Shown here: positions 9,350 through 18,393 of the stretch, in pieces | Layout: each line of letters starts with the position of its first letter | Position numbering within the stretch: position 1 is the first letter of the stretch | NCBI RefSeq assembly: GCF_046233715.1 | Contig: NZ_JBJNRJ010000009.1 | Span: forward strand, 1-64,000 | Length of the DNA: 64,000 nt | Origin: Trujillonella humicola | GTDB taxonomy: Bacteria > Actinomycetota > Actinomycetes > Mycobacteriales > Geodermatophilaceae | Direction: 5' to 3' | Notes under the pieces: model-generated | What the model was told of the DNA's origin: nothing | Database searches by the model: none | The model's input: only the letters and a program-made list of their open reading frames with translations | Made by a program: the position numbers and the translations under genes

Positions 9350-10165
9350 TCAGCCCCCGGCGGAGCCCGACACGGCACCGGGCACGGGGGGTCCGGCCGG
9401 GACGTCGGCGGACAGCGCCCGCCAGGCGGCCTCGGCGGCCTCCTGCTCGGCGGCCTTCTTCGTGCGCCCGCCGCCGCGCCCGTACTCCGTGCCGGACAGC
9501 AGCACCGCGGCGGTGAAGGACTTGGCGTGGTCGGGGCCGGTGTCCTCGACGACGTAGGTCGGGGCGCCCAGCCCGCGCGCGGCACCGAGCTCCTGCAGGC
9601 TGGTCTTCCAGTCCAGGCCGGCACCCCGGGTGGCCGACTCCGCCAGCAGCGGGTCGAACAACCGGTGCACGATCGCCGCGGCGACGTCGAGCCCGAGTCC
9701 GAGGTGGATCGCGCCGATCAGCGCCTCCATCGCATCGGCCAGGATCGAGTCCTTGTCCCGGCCGCCGGTGGTCTCCTCGCCCCGGCCCAGCAGCAGGTGC
9801 GGGCCGATCCCGCCGTCGCCCAGCCGACGCGCGACGCCGGCCAGCGACGTCATGTTCACCACCGAGGCGCGCAGCTTGGCCAGCTGCCCCTCGGGCAGGT
9901 CGGGCTGGCTGCGGTACAGCTCGTCGGTGACGACCAGCCCGAGCACGGAGTCGCCGAGGAACTCCAGCCGCTCGTTGGTCGGCAGGCCGCCGTTCTCGTA
10001 GGCGTAGGAGCGGTGGGTCAGGGCCAGTGCCAGCAGGCCGCCGGGCAGCTCGACGCCCAGGGCGTCGAGCAGCCAGGCGGCCGCGGCGTCGGCGTGGGCC
10101 GCCCCGGCCGGCGACGGGCTCGTGCCGGTGCCGGTGGCCGGTGCGGCCGCGGCGGGGCTCCCCAC
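9350..10165 (-). CDS. rnc: Ribonuclease III
   Basis: 271 aa. Double-stranded-RNA endonuclease that processes rRNA precursors and structured mRNAs. The RNase III signature NERLEFLGDSVL lies near 63-74 and the second acidic cluster DAMEALIGAIHLG near 140. The C-terminal dsRNA-binding domain (about 185-260) ends with the basic RTKKAAEQEAAEAAWRAL helix. The N-terminus has about 30 extra Ala/Pro/Gly residues, so the true start could be slightly internal. In an operon with DUF177 and rpmF upstream and mutM downstream. Confidence 0.95.
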   Translation of the reverse strand: MGSPAAAAPATGTGTSPSPAGAAHADAAAAWLLDALGVELPGGLLALALTHRSYAYENGGLPTNERLEFLGDSVLGLVVTDELYRSQPDLPEGQLAKLRASVVNMTSLAGVARRLGDGGIGPHLLLGRGEETTGGRDKDSILADAMEALIGAIHLGLGLDVAAAIVHRLFDPLLAESATRGAGLDWKTSLQELGAARGLGAPTYVVEDTGPDHAKSFTAAVLLSGTEYGRGGGRTKKAAEQEAAEAAWRALSADVPAGPPVPGAVSGSAGG

Positions 10166-10172
10166 GGTGAGG

Positions 10173-10352
10173 TCAGACCGAGAGGACCTGGCGGCCCTCG
10201 TACTGCCCGCAGGTCGGGCAGGCCTGGTGCGGGGGCTTCAGCTCGCCGCAGGCCCGGTTCGGGCACGGCGACAGGGTGGGGGCGGTCGCCTTCCACTGCG
10301 AGCGGCGCGCGCGGGTGTTGCTGCGGGACATCTTCCGCTTCGGGACGGCCAC
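10173..10352 (-). CDS. rpmF: 50S ribosomal protein L32, zinc form
   Basis: 59 aa, GTG start at 10352, one base after the DUF177 stop. Large-subunit ribosomal protein. Basic N-terminus AVPKRKMSRSNTRARRSQ is diagnostic. Cysteines at about 30, 35, 45 and 48 (CPNRAC and CPTC) form the zinc ribbon, so this is the zinc-dependent C+ form. The DUF177-rpmF pairing is widely conserved in bacteria. Confidence 0.95.
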   Translation of the reverse strand: MAVPKRKMSRSNTRARRSQWKATAPTLSPCPNRACGELKPPHQACPTCGQYEGRQVLSV

Positions 10353-10353
10353 G

Positions 10354-10974
10354 TCAGTTCTCCTTCGGGTTGGTACCGCCAGGAGCACCCGGCGGGGTCA
10401 GCTTGCCGGCGAGCCCGGCCCAGCGGGGGTCGACCAGCTCGTGCGCGTGGTCGGCGGGGAGGTCGTCGAGGCGCTCGCCGCAGTCGGCGCACAGCCCCGA
10501 GCAGTCCTCGGTGCACAGCGGTGACAGCGGCAGGGCGAGGACGACGGCGTCGCGCACCATCGGCTCGAGGTCGATGCGCTCGCCCTCGACGAGGCGCACC
10601 TCGTCCTCCTCGCTCGTGGCCTCGGTGGTGCTGCCCTCGTAGGCGAACAGCTCCTGCACCGGCAGGGTCAGGGCGTCCTCGACGTCGTCGAGGCAGCGGG
10701 CGCACTGGCCGACCAGCGGCGCCTCGACGTCCCCGGACACCAGCACGCCCTCCATGACCGCCTCGAGCCGCAGGCGCAGGTGCACCGGCGCGCCGACGGG
10801 GACGCCGATCAGCTCGACGCGGAACCCCTCGGGCGCCGGCACCGTGCGGTCCAGCTCCGTCATCGACCCGGCCCGACGGCCCAGCTCGCGCAGGTCCACG
10901 CGCCAGGGGTCGGCAGCGGGACGCCGGGCGTCCGGGGACGCGGCGCCGGGGCGGGGCAGCGGTGCGGCAGGCAT
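10354..10974 (-). CDS. DUF177 (YceD family) rRNA-accumulation protein
   Basis: 206 aa, ATG start behind a purine-rich stretch. YceD/DUF177 proteins are linked to 23S rRNA accumulation and are almost always beside rpmF, as here. Visible: WRVDLRELGRRAG near 22, CARCLDDV near 90 and a second Cys cluster CTEDCSGLCADCGERL near 153-168 that could bind zinc. An acidic loop (TTEATSEEDEVRLVEGERID) lies between the clusters. First gene of the rpmF-rnc-mutM-acyP series; a longer in-frame start at 11121 lacks support. Confidence 0.9.
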   Translation of the reverse strand: MPAAPLPRPGAASPDARRPAADPWRVDLRELGRRAGSMTELDRTVPAPEGFRVELIGVPVGAPVHLRLRLEAVMEGVLVSGDVEAPLVGQCARCLDDVEDALTLPVQELFAYEGSTTEATSEEDEVRLVEGERIDLEPMVRDAVVLALPLSPLCTEDCSGLCADCGERLDDLPADHAHELVDPRWAGLAGKLTPPGAPGGTNPKEN

Positions 10975-11045
10975 GTCGGTACTCGCGGGTCGGGAGGAAA
11001 GGGGGGGTCCGGCGGGGCAGCTGCCGCCGTCCGGAGCAGCTGCCA

Positions 11046-11051
11046 AGACTA
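11046..11051 (-). promoter_or_regulatory. Candidate -10 box for the DUF177-rpmF-rnc operon
   Basis: Reading on the minus strand, TAGTCT (TAnnnT type) occurs 72 bases upstream of the DUF177 ATG in the otherwise very GC-rich gap. No convincing -35 is seen. Only a candidate; a mapped transcription start is needed. Confidence 0.3.
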
Positions 11052-11088
11052 CCCGATCGCGCGCGGACGCCGTCCGCCCCTCGGCGGT

Positions 11089-11131
11089 CCCCTCGCACGG
11101 GCCCGGCGAGTGCCTGACCACCCGCGAGGGG
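11089..11131 (-). terminator. Hairpin after the septum coiled-coil gene
   Basis: CCCCTCGC (11089-11096) and GCGAGGGG (11124-11131) are exact inverted complements just beyond the 11138 stop. The arms match the ends of the dispersed palindrome at 4041 but the interior differs. No U tract, so its role as terminator is tentative. Confidence 0.45.
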
Positions 11132-11137
11132 CCCGGG

Positions 11138-11824
11138 CTACTCGCGGAGGGTCAGCCGGGCCTTCTCGACCGAGCGCATCATGCGCTCCAGGGTGGTGCC
11201 GAAGTCGGCCAGCCGGCTGTCGACGTACTCGTCGACCTCGGCCCGCACCCGGGCGACGTCGGCGGCGGTCCGGGCGCCGAGCTCGTCGGCGCGGGCCACG
11301 GCGCCGCGGTAGACCTCGGTCTCGGTGACCAGCCGCTCGTGCTCGGCGGCGGCCGCGGCCAGCAGCTCGGCCTGCTGGGCCTGCGCGTCGGCCAGCACGG
11401 CCTCGTGGTGCAGGCGGGCCTCCTCGACCATCCGGGCGGCCTCCGCCTCCGCCTCGGCCAGCAGCTCCTCGGCCTCGGCCTGCGCCTGGCCGAGCAGCTC
11501 GTCGCGCTGCCGGCGCGCCACCCCGAGGATCTCCTCGCGCTGCCGCCGGGCGCCCGAGACCAGCTGCTCGCTCTCCCCCCGGGTCCGGCCGGTCAGCCGC
11601 TCGGCCTCGGCCTGCGCCTGCTGGAGGATCTCGGTCCGCTGCTCGACGATCCGCCCGGCCTGCTGGACCTCCTCGGGCAGGTTCTCCCGCAGCTCGTCGA
11701 GCAGGTCGAGCATGTGGTCGCGCGGCACCATGCACGAGCCCGACATCGGCACGCTGCGCGCGTTCTCGATGACCTGGCCGAGCTCGTCGACGACGTCGTA
11801 GAGCCGGTACACGACCTCTGTCAT
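11138..11824 (-). CDS. DivIVA-like coiled-coil protein
   Basis: 228 aa, ATG start overlapping the coaD stop. The N-terminus (VVYRLYDVVDELGQVIENARSVP) resembles the short N-terminal region of actinobacterial Wag31/SepIVA-type proteins. Residues about 45-200 are an almost unbroken Ala/Glu/Gln/Arg heptad repeat typical of a long parallel coiled coil. In Mycobacterium the equivalent locus next to coaD encodes the septal coiled-coil protein SepIVA; a role in cell-envelope growth or division is therefore inferred. No transmembrane segment or enzyme motif. Confidence 0.75.
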   Translation of the reverse strand: MTEVVYRLYDVVDELGQVIENARSVPMSGSCMVPRDHMLDLLDELRENLPEEVQQAGRIVEQRTEILQQAQAEAERLTGRTRGESEQLVSGARRQREEILGVARRQRDELLGQAQAEAEELLAEAEAEAARMVEEARLHHEAVLADAQAQQAELLAAAAAEHERLVTETEVYRGAVARADELGARTAADVARVRAEVDEYVDSRLADFGTTLERMMRSVEKARLTLRE

Positions 11825-12299
11825 GCGCTCTGCTCCCGCTTGGCCAGCAGCCGGTCGAGCACGGCCTTGGGCACCAGCCGCGACACGTCCCCGCCGAAGG
11901 TCGCGATCTGCTTGACGAGGCTGGACGACAGGTGCCCCACCTGCGGGGCGGTCGGCACGAACAGCGTCTCGATGCCGGCCAGCTCGCGGTTCATCTGCGC
12001 CATCTGCAGCTCGTACTCGAAGTCGCCGACCGCGCGCAGGCCCTTGACGATCACCGGCACGTCGTGCTCGCGGCAGTAGTCGACCAGCAGGCCGTGGAAG
12101 CTGTCGACGACGACGTTGGGCAGGTCGGCGCAGGCGTCGCGGAGGAGCTCCATGCGCTCGTCGACGGAGAACAGGCCCGCCTTGCCCGGGTTGACCAGCA
12201 CGGCCACGACCAGTTCGTCGTAGAGGCCGGCGGCCCGGGCGATGACGTCGACGTGGCCGTTGGTGACCGGGTCGAACGATCCGGGGCAGACGGCACGCC

Positions 12300-12303
<4 letters not shown>
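11821..12303 (-). CDS. coaD: Phosphopantetheine adenylyltransferase
   Basis: 160 aa, GTG start at 12303 overlapping the rsmD stop (GTGA). Fourth step of coenzyme A synthesis: transfers AMP from ATP to 4'-phosphopantetheine. The nucleotidyltransferase motif PGSFDPVTNGH lies near 6-16. KGLRAVGDFEYELQMAQMNR (about 86-105) and the SSSLVKQIATFGG ATP-binding segment (about 127-139) are both present. Length fits the 155-165 residue family. Operon rsmD-coaD-DivIVA-like. Confidence 0.96.
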
Positions 12304-12854
<551 letters not shown>

Positions 12855-12861
12855 GCCGCCC

Positions 12862-12919
12862 GACCCCCTGGCAGGGGCCCACCGCGAGCTCGCGGGCGGT
12901 GGGGGGCGAGGGGGTCCGT
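12862..12919. repeat. Dispersed GC palindrome, copy 2 (inverted)
   Basis: Reverse complement of the element at 4041-4097: GGACCCCCTCGCCCCCCACC is shared exactly. Outer arms GACCCCC/GGGGGTC enclose a nested CCACCGC/GCGGTGG palindrome around GAGCTC, so it could form a cruciform. It sits between rsmD and recG, both on the minus strand. Confidence 0.75.
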
Positions 12920-12941
12920 CCTCATGCCTTCTCCAGGGCCA

Positions 12942-15131
12942 TCACGCTTTTTCGAGGAACGTGGCGCGCTCGTCGGTGGCCAGGGCGGCCACCTCCATCG
13001 CCAGGCCGGGGTGGTCGGCGAGCCCGCGCTCGGTGGCCAGCAGCGCCGTCGCCTCCGTGCGCGCCCGGGCGATGAGCTCCTCGTCCTCCAGCAGCGACAG
13101 CAGCCGGATGCCCGAGCGCCGGCCGGACTGCGCGGCCCCGAGGACGTCGCCCTCGCGGCGGGTCTCCAGGTCCAGCCGGGCGAGCTCGAAGCCGTCGGAG
13201 GTGCCCGCCACCGCGGCCAGCCGCTGGCCGGTCGGCGAGGACGTCGGGGCGTCGGACACCAGCAGGCACAGCCCCGCGTGCTTCCCCCGGGCCACGCGGC
13301 CGCGCAGCTGGTGCAGCTGGCTGACGCCGAAGCGGTCGGCGTCCATGACCACCATCACGGTGGCGTTGGGCACGTCGACACCGACCTCGACGACCGTCGT
13401 GGCCACGAGCACCTGCGTCTCGCCCGCGGCGAAGGCCCGCATGCGGGCGTCCTTCTCCTCGGGGGCCAGCCGCCCGTGGAGGACGTCGAGCCGCAGGCCG
13501 GCCAGCGGTCCGGTGCCCAGCCACTCGGCGACGTCGAGCACCGCCAGCGGCGCCCGCCGCTCGCCGCCGTCGTCGGCCGGCGCGCCGTCGTCGTCGCCGG
13601 GCTCGTCCTCCTCGCCCTTCTCGCCCTCGACCTCACCGATCCGCGGGCACACGACGTAGGCCTGCCGGCCGGCGGCGACCTCCTCGCGCAGCCGCTCCCA
13701 CGCGCGCTCGAGCCACGTCGGCTTCTCCTTCACCGGCACCACCGAGCTGCTGACCCCGCCCCGGCCGCTGGGCAGCTGGCGCAGCGTGGAGGTCTCGAGG
13801 TCGCCGTAGACGGTCATGGCGACGGTCCGCGGGATCGGCGTGGCCGTCATGACCAGCACGTGCGGGGGGCGGTTGCCCTTGGCGCGCAGCGCGTCGCGCT
13901 GCTCGACGCCGAAGCGGTGCTGCTCGTCGACGACGACCAGCCCCAGGTCGGCGAAGTCGACGCCCTCCTGCAGCAGCGCATGGGTACCGATCACGATGCC
14001 GGCGCTGCCGTCGGCCACCGCGGCCCGCGCCTCCCGGCGGGCGGCGGCCCGCTGGGAACCGGTGAGCAGGACGACGCGGGTTCCGGCCGGGTCCCCGTCG
14101 AGCTCGCCGGCCCGGCCCAGCGGACCCAGCAGCGCGGCGATCCCCCGGGCGTGCTGGGCGGCGAGGACCTCGGTGGGCGCCAGCAGCGCGGCCTGCCCAC
14201 CGGCGTCGACGACCTGGGCCATGGCGCGCAGCGCGACCACGGTCTTGCCGGAGCCGACCTCGCCCTGCAGGAGCCGGTGCATCGGGGTGTCGCGGTCCAG
14301 CTCGGCGGCCAGCTCCTCGCCGACCTCCCGCTGCCCCTCGGTGAGCGCGAACGGCAGCGCGGCGTCGACGGCGTCGAGCAGGCCGCCGGGCCGCCGCGGC
14401 CGGGCCGTGCCGGGCTCGAGCGCCGCGGCGCGCCGGCGGGCGGCGAGCGTCAGCTGGAGGGTGAGCGCCTCGTCCCACTTCAGCCGCTGCTCGGCCCGCT
14501 CGACGTCGTCGGCGCTCGTGGGGCGGTGGATGTCCAGCAGCGCGGCGGGGAGCGTGGGGAGGCCGTGCCGGGCGCGGACCTCCTCGGGCAGCGGGTCCTC
14601 CACGAACCCGAAGCCGCCGCCGGAGTCGAGCAGCAGCTTCACCGAGCGCTGGATGACCCAGCTGCTGACCTCCTTGCTCGCCGGGTAGATCGGGATGAGC
14701 GCCCGGGCCCACTCCTCGTCGTCGTCGCCGGTGATCAGGTGGAAGTCCGGGTGGGCGAACTGCTTGCTGCTGCGGTACTCGCCCACCGTGCCGGCGAACA
14801 GGCCCCAGGCGCCCTCGCGCAGGTGCCCGTGCCGGTGGTTGAAGAAGACCAGCTGCATGGTGCCCGCGCCGTCGCCGACGGTGACCTCGGTGAGCATGCC
14901 CCGGCGCTGGCGCATCGGCCGGGTGGTGACCTTGCGGACCTGCGCCAGCACGGTGACCCGGTCACCCACCTGCAGGTCGTCGAGGCGGGTCATCTCGCCG
15001 CGCCGGGCGTACCGGCGCGGGTAGTGCCGCAGCAGGTCGCGCACCGTGTGCAGGCCCAGCGAGGCGGCCATGGCCTTCGACGTCTTCGGGCCGAGCACCT
15101 TGGACAGGTCGGTCGTCAGGTCGACCGCCAC
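12942..15131 (-). CDS. recG: ATP-dependent DNA helicase RecG
   Basis: 729 aa, ATG start. Branch-migration helicase that remodels stalled replication forks and Holliday junctions. An N-terminal wedge/OB domain (DDLQVGDRVTVLAQVRKV near 51) precedes the helicase core: Walker A GEVGSGKTVVAL near 290, Walker B with DEQH (VVDEQHRFGV near 398), TATPIPRT near 430 and the C-terminal RGRVARGKHAGLCLL motif VI. There is an acidic, disordered insertion EGEKGEEDEPGDDDGAPADDGGE-like near 505-525, which is unusual. Follows the DAK2 protein on the same strand with no gap. Confidence 0.95.
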   Translation of the reverse strand: MAVDLTTDLSKVLGPKTSKAMAASLGLHTVRDLLRHYPRRYARRGEMTRLDDLQVGDRVTVLAQVRKVTTRPMRQRRGMLTEVTVGDGAGTMQLVFFNHRHGHLREGAWGLFAGTVGEYRSSKQFAHPDFHLITGDDDEEWARALIPIYPASKEVSSWVIQRSVKLLLDSGGGFGFVEDPLPEEVRARHGLPTLPAALLDIHRPTSADDVERAEQRLKWDEALTLQLTLAARRRAAALEPGTARPRRPGGLLDAVDAALPFALTEGQREVGEELAAELDRDTPMHRLLQGEVGSGKTVVALRAMAQVVDAGGQAALLAPTEVLAAQHARGIAALLGPLGRAGELDGDPAGTRVVLLTGSQRAAARREARAAVADGSAGIVIGTHALLQEGVDFADLGLVVVDEQHRFGVEQRDALRAKGNRPPHVLVMTATPIPRTVAMTVYGDLETSTLRQLPSGRGGVSSSVVPVKEKPTWLERAWERLREEVAAGRQAYVVCPRIGEVEGEKGEEDEPGDDDGAPADDGGERRAPLAVLDVAEWLGTGPLAGLRLDVLHGRLAPEEKDARMRAFAAGETQVLVATTVVEVGVDVPNATVMVVMDADRFGVSQLHQLRGRVARGKHAGLCLLVSDAPTSSPTGQRLAAVAGTSDGFELARLDLETRREGDVLGAAQSGRRSGIRLLSLLEDEELIARARTEATALLATERGLADHPGLAMEVAALATDERATFLEKA

Positions 15132-16754
15132 TCACTCCACCCCCACCAGCAGCGGCACGCCCGCCGCCCCGCCGTCGTACCGCACGACCTCCACCGTCGG
15201 GTGCGCCGTGGCCAGGTGCCGGCAGGCGGCGTCGCCCAGCGCGGCGTCGGGGCCGACCACGAGGGTGGCCAGCTCCCCGCCGGCCGACAGCAGCCGGTCC
15301 AGCAGCTCGCAGGCGACGGCGGCGCGGTCCTGCCCGATGACCACGACGTCGCCCTCCGCCGATCCCAGCGTGTCGCCGGGCCGGCAGAGCCCCGCGGTGG
15401 TCAGCGCCTCCTGGTCGGCGACGGTGATCTCCGCCCACCGGGTCGCGGCCGCGGCCTCGGCCATGGTCACGACGTCGTCGCCGAAGTGCCGGGAGGGATC
15501 GGCGACGGCGATCGCGGCCAGCCCCTGGACCGGGGACCGGGTCGGCAGGACGGCGACCTCGCGGCCCAGGGCCCGGGCGCGGACGGCGGCACGGCCGGCC
15601 ACCGGGGCCAGCGCAGCGTCGTTGGGGAGGACGACGACGGCGGCGGCCGTGGAGCCGAGCACCTCGTCGAGCACGTCGTCCTCGGTCACGCCCTCCGGCC
15701 CGCAGGTGACCACGAAGACGCCCTCGCCGGCGAACAGCTCGGCCAGGCCGTCGCTGGGCACGAGCGCGACGACCCCGCGGGTGCCCTGCACGGGCGCCGC
15801 CGGCGGGACGGGGGCCAGCGGGGTCACCGAGATCCGGTGGGGCCGCCCGGCCTCGATGCCGGCCTCGATCGCCGCCCCGACGTCGAGGCAGTGCACGTGC
15901 ACGTTCCACTCCCGGCCGGTGGGGGTGTCGACACCCACGACCACGAGGCTGTCGCCGAGGGCGGCCAGCCGCGCCTGCAGCCGGGCGACCGCGGCCTCGT
16001 CGGCGTCGGCCAGCAGGTACTGCACCTCGCTGCCCGGGCCGGCCGGCGGCTGGTGCGGGACGTCGCGGTCGCCCGGGTGGTGGTGGTGCCGGTGGGCTCC
16101 CCCGGCCCCGGCGGCGCGGACCAGCGGCGGGCGGGCCGGCTCCTCCCCGGTGACGGTGGCGACCAGGGCGTCGAGGACCAGGCACAGGCCCGCGCCGCCG
16201 GCGTCGACCACGCCCGCGTCGCGCAGCACCGCCAGCTGCCCGGGGGTCGCCTCCAGGGCGACCCGGGCGCCGTCGGCCGCGGCGCGCACCACCTCGGCCA
16301 GGTCGTCGCGCCCCTGCCCGACCGCCGCGGTCGCGGCCTCGCCACCGGCGCGGGCCACGGTGAGGAAGGTGCCCTCCTCCGGTTCGGCGACCGCGGCGTA
16401 GGCGGTCTCCGCCGCGCACCGCAGGGCGTGCGCGAAGGCGGGGCCGTCGGCCGGGGGCGCGCCGGCGAGCCGGTCGGCGAGCCCGCGCAGCACCTGGGCG
16501 AGGATCGTGCCGGAGTTCCCGCGGGCGCCCAGCACCGCGCCGCGGGCCAGCACCGTCCAGGCCGGCTCGCCCTCCGGTGCCTGCTCGAGGGCGGCCAGCG
16601 CGGCCTCGGCGGTGAGGAGCAGGTTCGTGCCGGTGTCGCCGTCGGGCACGGGGAAGACGTTGAGCTCGTCGAGCCGGTCGCGGGCCGCGGACAGCGCGAC
16701 CACCGCGGCCCGGCACCAGCGACCGGCCGCGGCGTCGTCCAGCACCGGCAACAC
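15132..16754 (-). CDS. DAK2 domain protein, FakA/YloV type
   Basis: 540 aa with the GTG at 16754; another in-frame GTG at 16805 would add 17 residues and crowd the divergent rpmB promoter, so the shorter form is preferred. FakA-type proteins are the ATP-binding kinase subunit that phosphorylates fatty acids bound to FakB/DegV partners. The nucleotide-binding FPVPDGDTGTNLL lies near 30 and GNSGTILAQVLRG near 86. The C-terminal half matches the FakA middle and end domains. No fakB is seen here, so substrate is inferred from family. A His cluster (HRHHHHPGDRD near 220) sits in a linker. The stop abuts recG. Confidence 0.85.
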   Translation of the reverse strand: MLPVLDDAAAGRWCRAAVVALSAARDRLDELNVFPVPDGDTGTNLLLTAEAALAALEQAPEGEPAWTVLARGAVLGARGNSGTILAQVLRGLADRLAGAPPADGPAFAHALRCAAETAYAAVAEPEEGTFLTVARAGGEAATAAVGQGRDDLAEVVRAAADGARVALEATPGQLAVLRDAGVVDAGGAGLCLVLDALVATVTGEEPARPPLVRAAGAGGAHRHHHHPGDRDVPHQPPAGPGSEVQYLLADADEAAVARLQARLAALGDSLVVVGVDTPTGREWNVHVHCLDVGAAIEAGIEAGRPHRISVTPLAPVPPAAPVQGTRGVVALVPSDGLAELFAGEGVFVVTCGPEGVTEDDVLDEVLGSTAAAVVVLPNDAALAPVAGRAAVRARALGREVAVLPTRSPVQGLAAIAVADPSRHFGDDVVTMAEAAAATRWAEITVADQEALTTAGLCRPGDTLGSAEGDVVVIGQDRAAVACELLDRLLSAGGELATLVVGPDAALGDAACRHLATAHPTVEVVRYDGGAAGVPLLVGVE

Positions 16755-16818
16755 GGCGGGAGAGTACCCGCGCGCACCGACGTCCCCGGGCCGCGCGACG
16801 TCCACGGCGGCGAGCGGT

Positions 16819-16824
16819 TAGACT
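16819..16824 (+). promoter_or_regulatory. Candidate -10 box for rpmB
   Basis: TAGACT (TAnnnT type, within GGTTAGACTGG) lies 70 bases before the rpmB GTG. It is the only AT-rich hexamer in this gap. The -35 region is not clear. Confidence 0.35.
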
Positions 16825-16894
16825 GGCCGACGGTCTGTACGCGGTCGCCGTTCCGAGCGCCGCCCTGAAGTCGAAGATCTGGGAGTGATCCGCC

Positions 16895-17086
16895 GTGGCT
16901 GCCGTGTGCGATGTCTGTGGCAAGGGGCCCGGTTTCGGTATGTCGGTGTCGCACTCGCACCGCCGCACGCCGCGCCGTTGGAACCCGAACATCCAGTCCG
17001 TGCGAGCCCTCGTGGCTCCCGGGAACCGTCGCCGGATCAACGCGTGCACCTCGTGCATCCGCGCCGGCAAGGTCGTCCGCGCCTAG
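16895..17086 (+). CDS. rpmB: 50S ribosomal protein L28, zinc form
   Basis: 63 aa, GTG start with GGGAG nine bases upstream. Large-subunit ribosomal protein. Diagnostic VSHSHRRTPRRWNPNIQSVR in the centre. Cysteines at 5, 8, 51 and 54 (CDVC and CTSC) show the zinc-binding C+ form; actinobacteria often also carry a C- copy elsewhere. Monocistronic, divergent from the DAK2 gene and followed by a strong hairpin. Confidence 0.96.
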   Translation: MAAVCDVCGKGPGFGMSVSHSHRRTPRRWNPNIQSVRALVAPGNRRRINACTSCIRAGKVVRA

Positions 17087-17105
17087 CGCGGACCTGCGCA
17101 CGTCC

Positions 17106-17141
17106 CGACGGGCCCCGGAGGACCTCCTCCGGGGCCCGTCG
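17106..17141. terminator. rpmB terminator hairpin
   Basis: A perfect 17-bp inverted repeat (17106-17122 and 17125-17141, core GGGCCCCGGAGG/CCTCCGGGGCCC) 20 bases after the rpmB stop. No U tract, as is common for GC-rich actinobacterial terminators. It may also serve the convergent kinase-like gene. Confidence 0.8.
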
Positions 17142-17182
17142 TCGTGCCGGCCGCAGCCGGCCCGGATGCCGCGCTCGCGCCC

Positions 17183-17803
17183 TCAGTGCCGGCCGATGCC
17201 GCGTGCCCGCGCCGCCAGCACGACGAGGTCCACGACGGAGTCCAGCGGCAGCGCCGTCCCGTCGACGACCAGGTGGTAGTGCTTCGCGGCCGCCGGGTCG
17301 CACCGGTAGAAGTGCCGCACGTAGGCCTCCCGCGCCCGGTCGTTGGCCTCGAGCTCGCGGCGCAGCTCCTCCCGGGGCCGCCGGCTGCGGGCCACCACGG
17401 CGGCCAGCCGGCGGTCCGCGGGACCGTCGAGGCGCACGTGCAGGGCGTCGGCCCGGTCCCGCAGCACCATCGCACCGGCGCGGCCGAGCACCACTCCCCC
17501 GCCACCGTCGGCGATCTCGGTGAGCACCCGCTCGGTCTGCAGCCGGAAGGCACCCTCGTCCGGGACGCCGGTGACCGGCAGCACCCCGCCGACCGGGTCG
17601 GGCACCGTGCCCAGCGACGCGATCAGCCGCCACAGGCCGCGGGCGACCCGCTCGTCGTTCTCCTCGGCCTCGGCCACGGGCACGCCGAGCCGCCCGGCCA
17701 CCTGGAAGGGGATGGCCCGGTCGTGGAAGGGCAGCCCGAGCCGCTCCGCCACGGCCGGCGCCACCTCGTGCCCGCCCGCGCCGTAGGGGGCCGAGATGGT
17801 CAC
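17183..17803 (-). CDS. Cytidylate-kinase-like family protein
   Basis: 206 aa. The GTG at 17803 overlaps the stop of the upstream gene by 4 bp (GTGA), a better start than the in-frame GTG at 17812. It begins MTISAPYGAGGHEVAPAVAERLG, the glycine-rich loop of the cytidylate-kinase-like (AAK6-type) family, in which the usual GKGT Walker A is replaced by YGAGG. FHDRAI near 27, VLGRAGAMVL near 97 and DRAREAYVRHFYRCDP near 156 fit the family. It lacks a classical P-loop Lys, so nucleotide kinase activity is not assured. Function unknown; coupled to a GNAT gene. Confidence 0.75.
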   Translation of the reverse strand: MTISAPYGAGGHEVAPAVAERLGLPFHDRAIPFQVAGRLGVPVAEAEENDERVARGLWRLIASLGTVPDPVGGVLPVTGVPDEGAFRLQTERVLTEIADGGGGVVLGRAGAMVLRDRADALHVRLDGPADRRLAAVVARSRRPREELRRELEANDRAREAYVRHFYRCDPAAAKHYHLVVDGTALPLDSVVDLVVLAARARGIGRH

Positions 17804-18393
17804 GACGCCCACGGCTGCACCTCCGGGCCGGCCGGCCGCCCGCCGAGGAGCCCGTCGCGCAGCAGCCCGCCGCCCGGGGGCCCGTCGCCGAGGAGCTTGC
17901 CCAGGAACACCGCGCCGGGCGAGTCCGCGTAGACGCCGTAGCCGGCGACCGGGGTGTACCCGCGCCTGCGGTAGAGGTCGATCGCCTCGGGCTGGCGGTC
18001 CCCGGTGTTGAGCACGACCGCCCGGTGCCCGGCCGCGGCGGCGCTGGCCTCGAGGGCGTCCATCAGCAGCGAGGCCAGGCCCAGCCGCCGCGCGGTGGCG
18101 GCGACGTACACCCGCTTGACCTCCACGACACCGGGGGCGTGCACCCGCCAGGCGGCGCAGCCCAGCGGCTCGCCGTCGGCCTCCGCGACGAGGAACAGCC
18201 CTGCCGGCGGCGCGAACTCCGCGGGGTCGACGACGGCCTCGTCGGGCCCGCCGTAGCGGGTCACGTACTCCCGCTGCACCGCGGCGACGAGCTCGCGCGC
18301 GACCGGCGAGTCGTAGCCGGCGGCACGCAACCGCACGCCCCGGCCGTCGGGCAGCACGCGCCCGCCGGCCGTGGACTCAGCCGAAGTGGACAT
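17800..18393 (-). CDS. GNAT family N-acetyltransferase
   Basis: 197 aa, ATG start inside the end of thiL (17-bp overlap). GNAT fold: substrate segment GLFLVAEADGEPLGCAAWRV near 65-85, then VEVKRVYVAATARRLGLASLLM (about 90-110), whose RRLGLA forms the acetyl-CoA pyrophosphate loop, and LNTGDRQPEAIDLYRRRGY near 125-145. The substrate cannot be told from sequence. The C-terminal 30 residues are Gly-rich (LLGDGPPGGGLLRDGLLGGR) and look repeat-derived. Part of thiL-GNAT-kinase-like series. Confidence 0.85.
   Translation of the reverse strand: MSTSAESTAGGRVLPDGRGVRLRAAGYDSPVARELVAAVQREYVTRYGGPDEAVVDPAEFAPPAGLFLVAEADGEPLGCAAWRVHAPGVVEVKRVYVAATARRLGLASLLMDALEASAAAAGHRAVVLNTGDRQPEAIDLYRRRGYTPVAGYGVYADSPGAVFLGKLLGDGPPGGGLLRDGLLGGRPAGPEVQPWAS

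Noticed and set aside
12922..13524. Separate minus-strand gene inside recG
   Set aside because: Different frame, Arg/Gly-rich product without motifs; recG motifs run through the region in the main frame.
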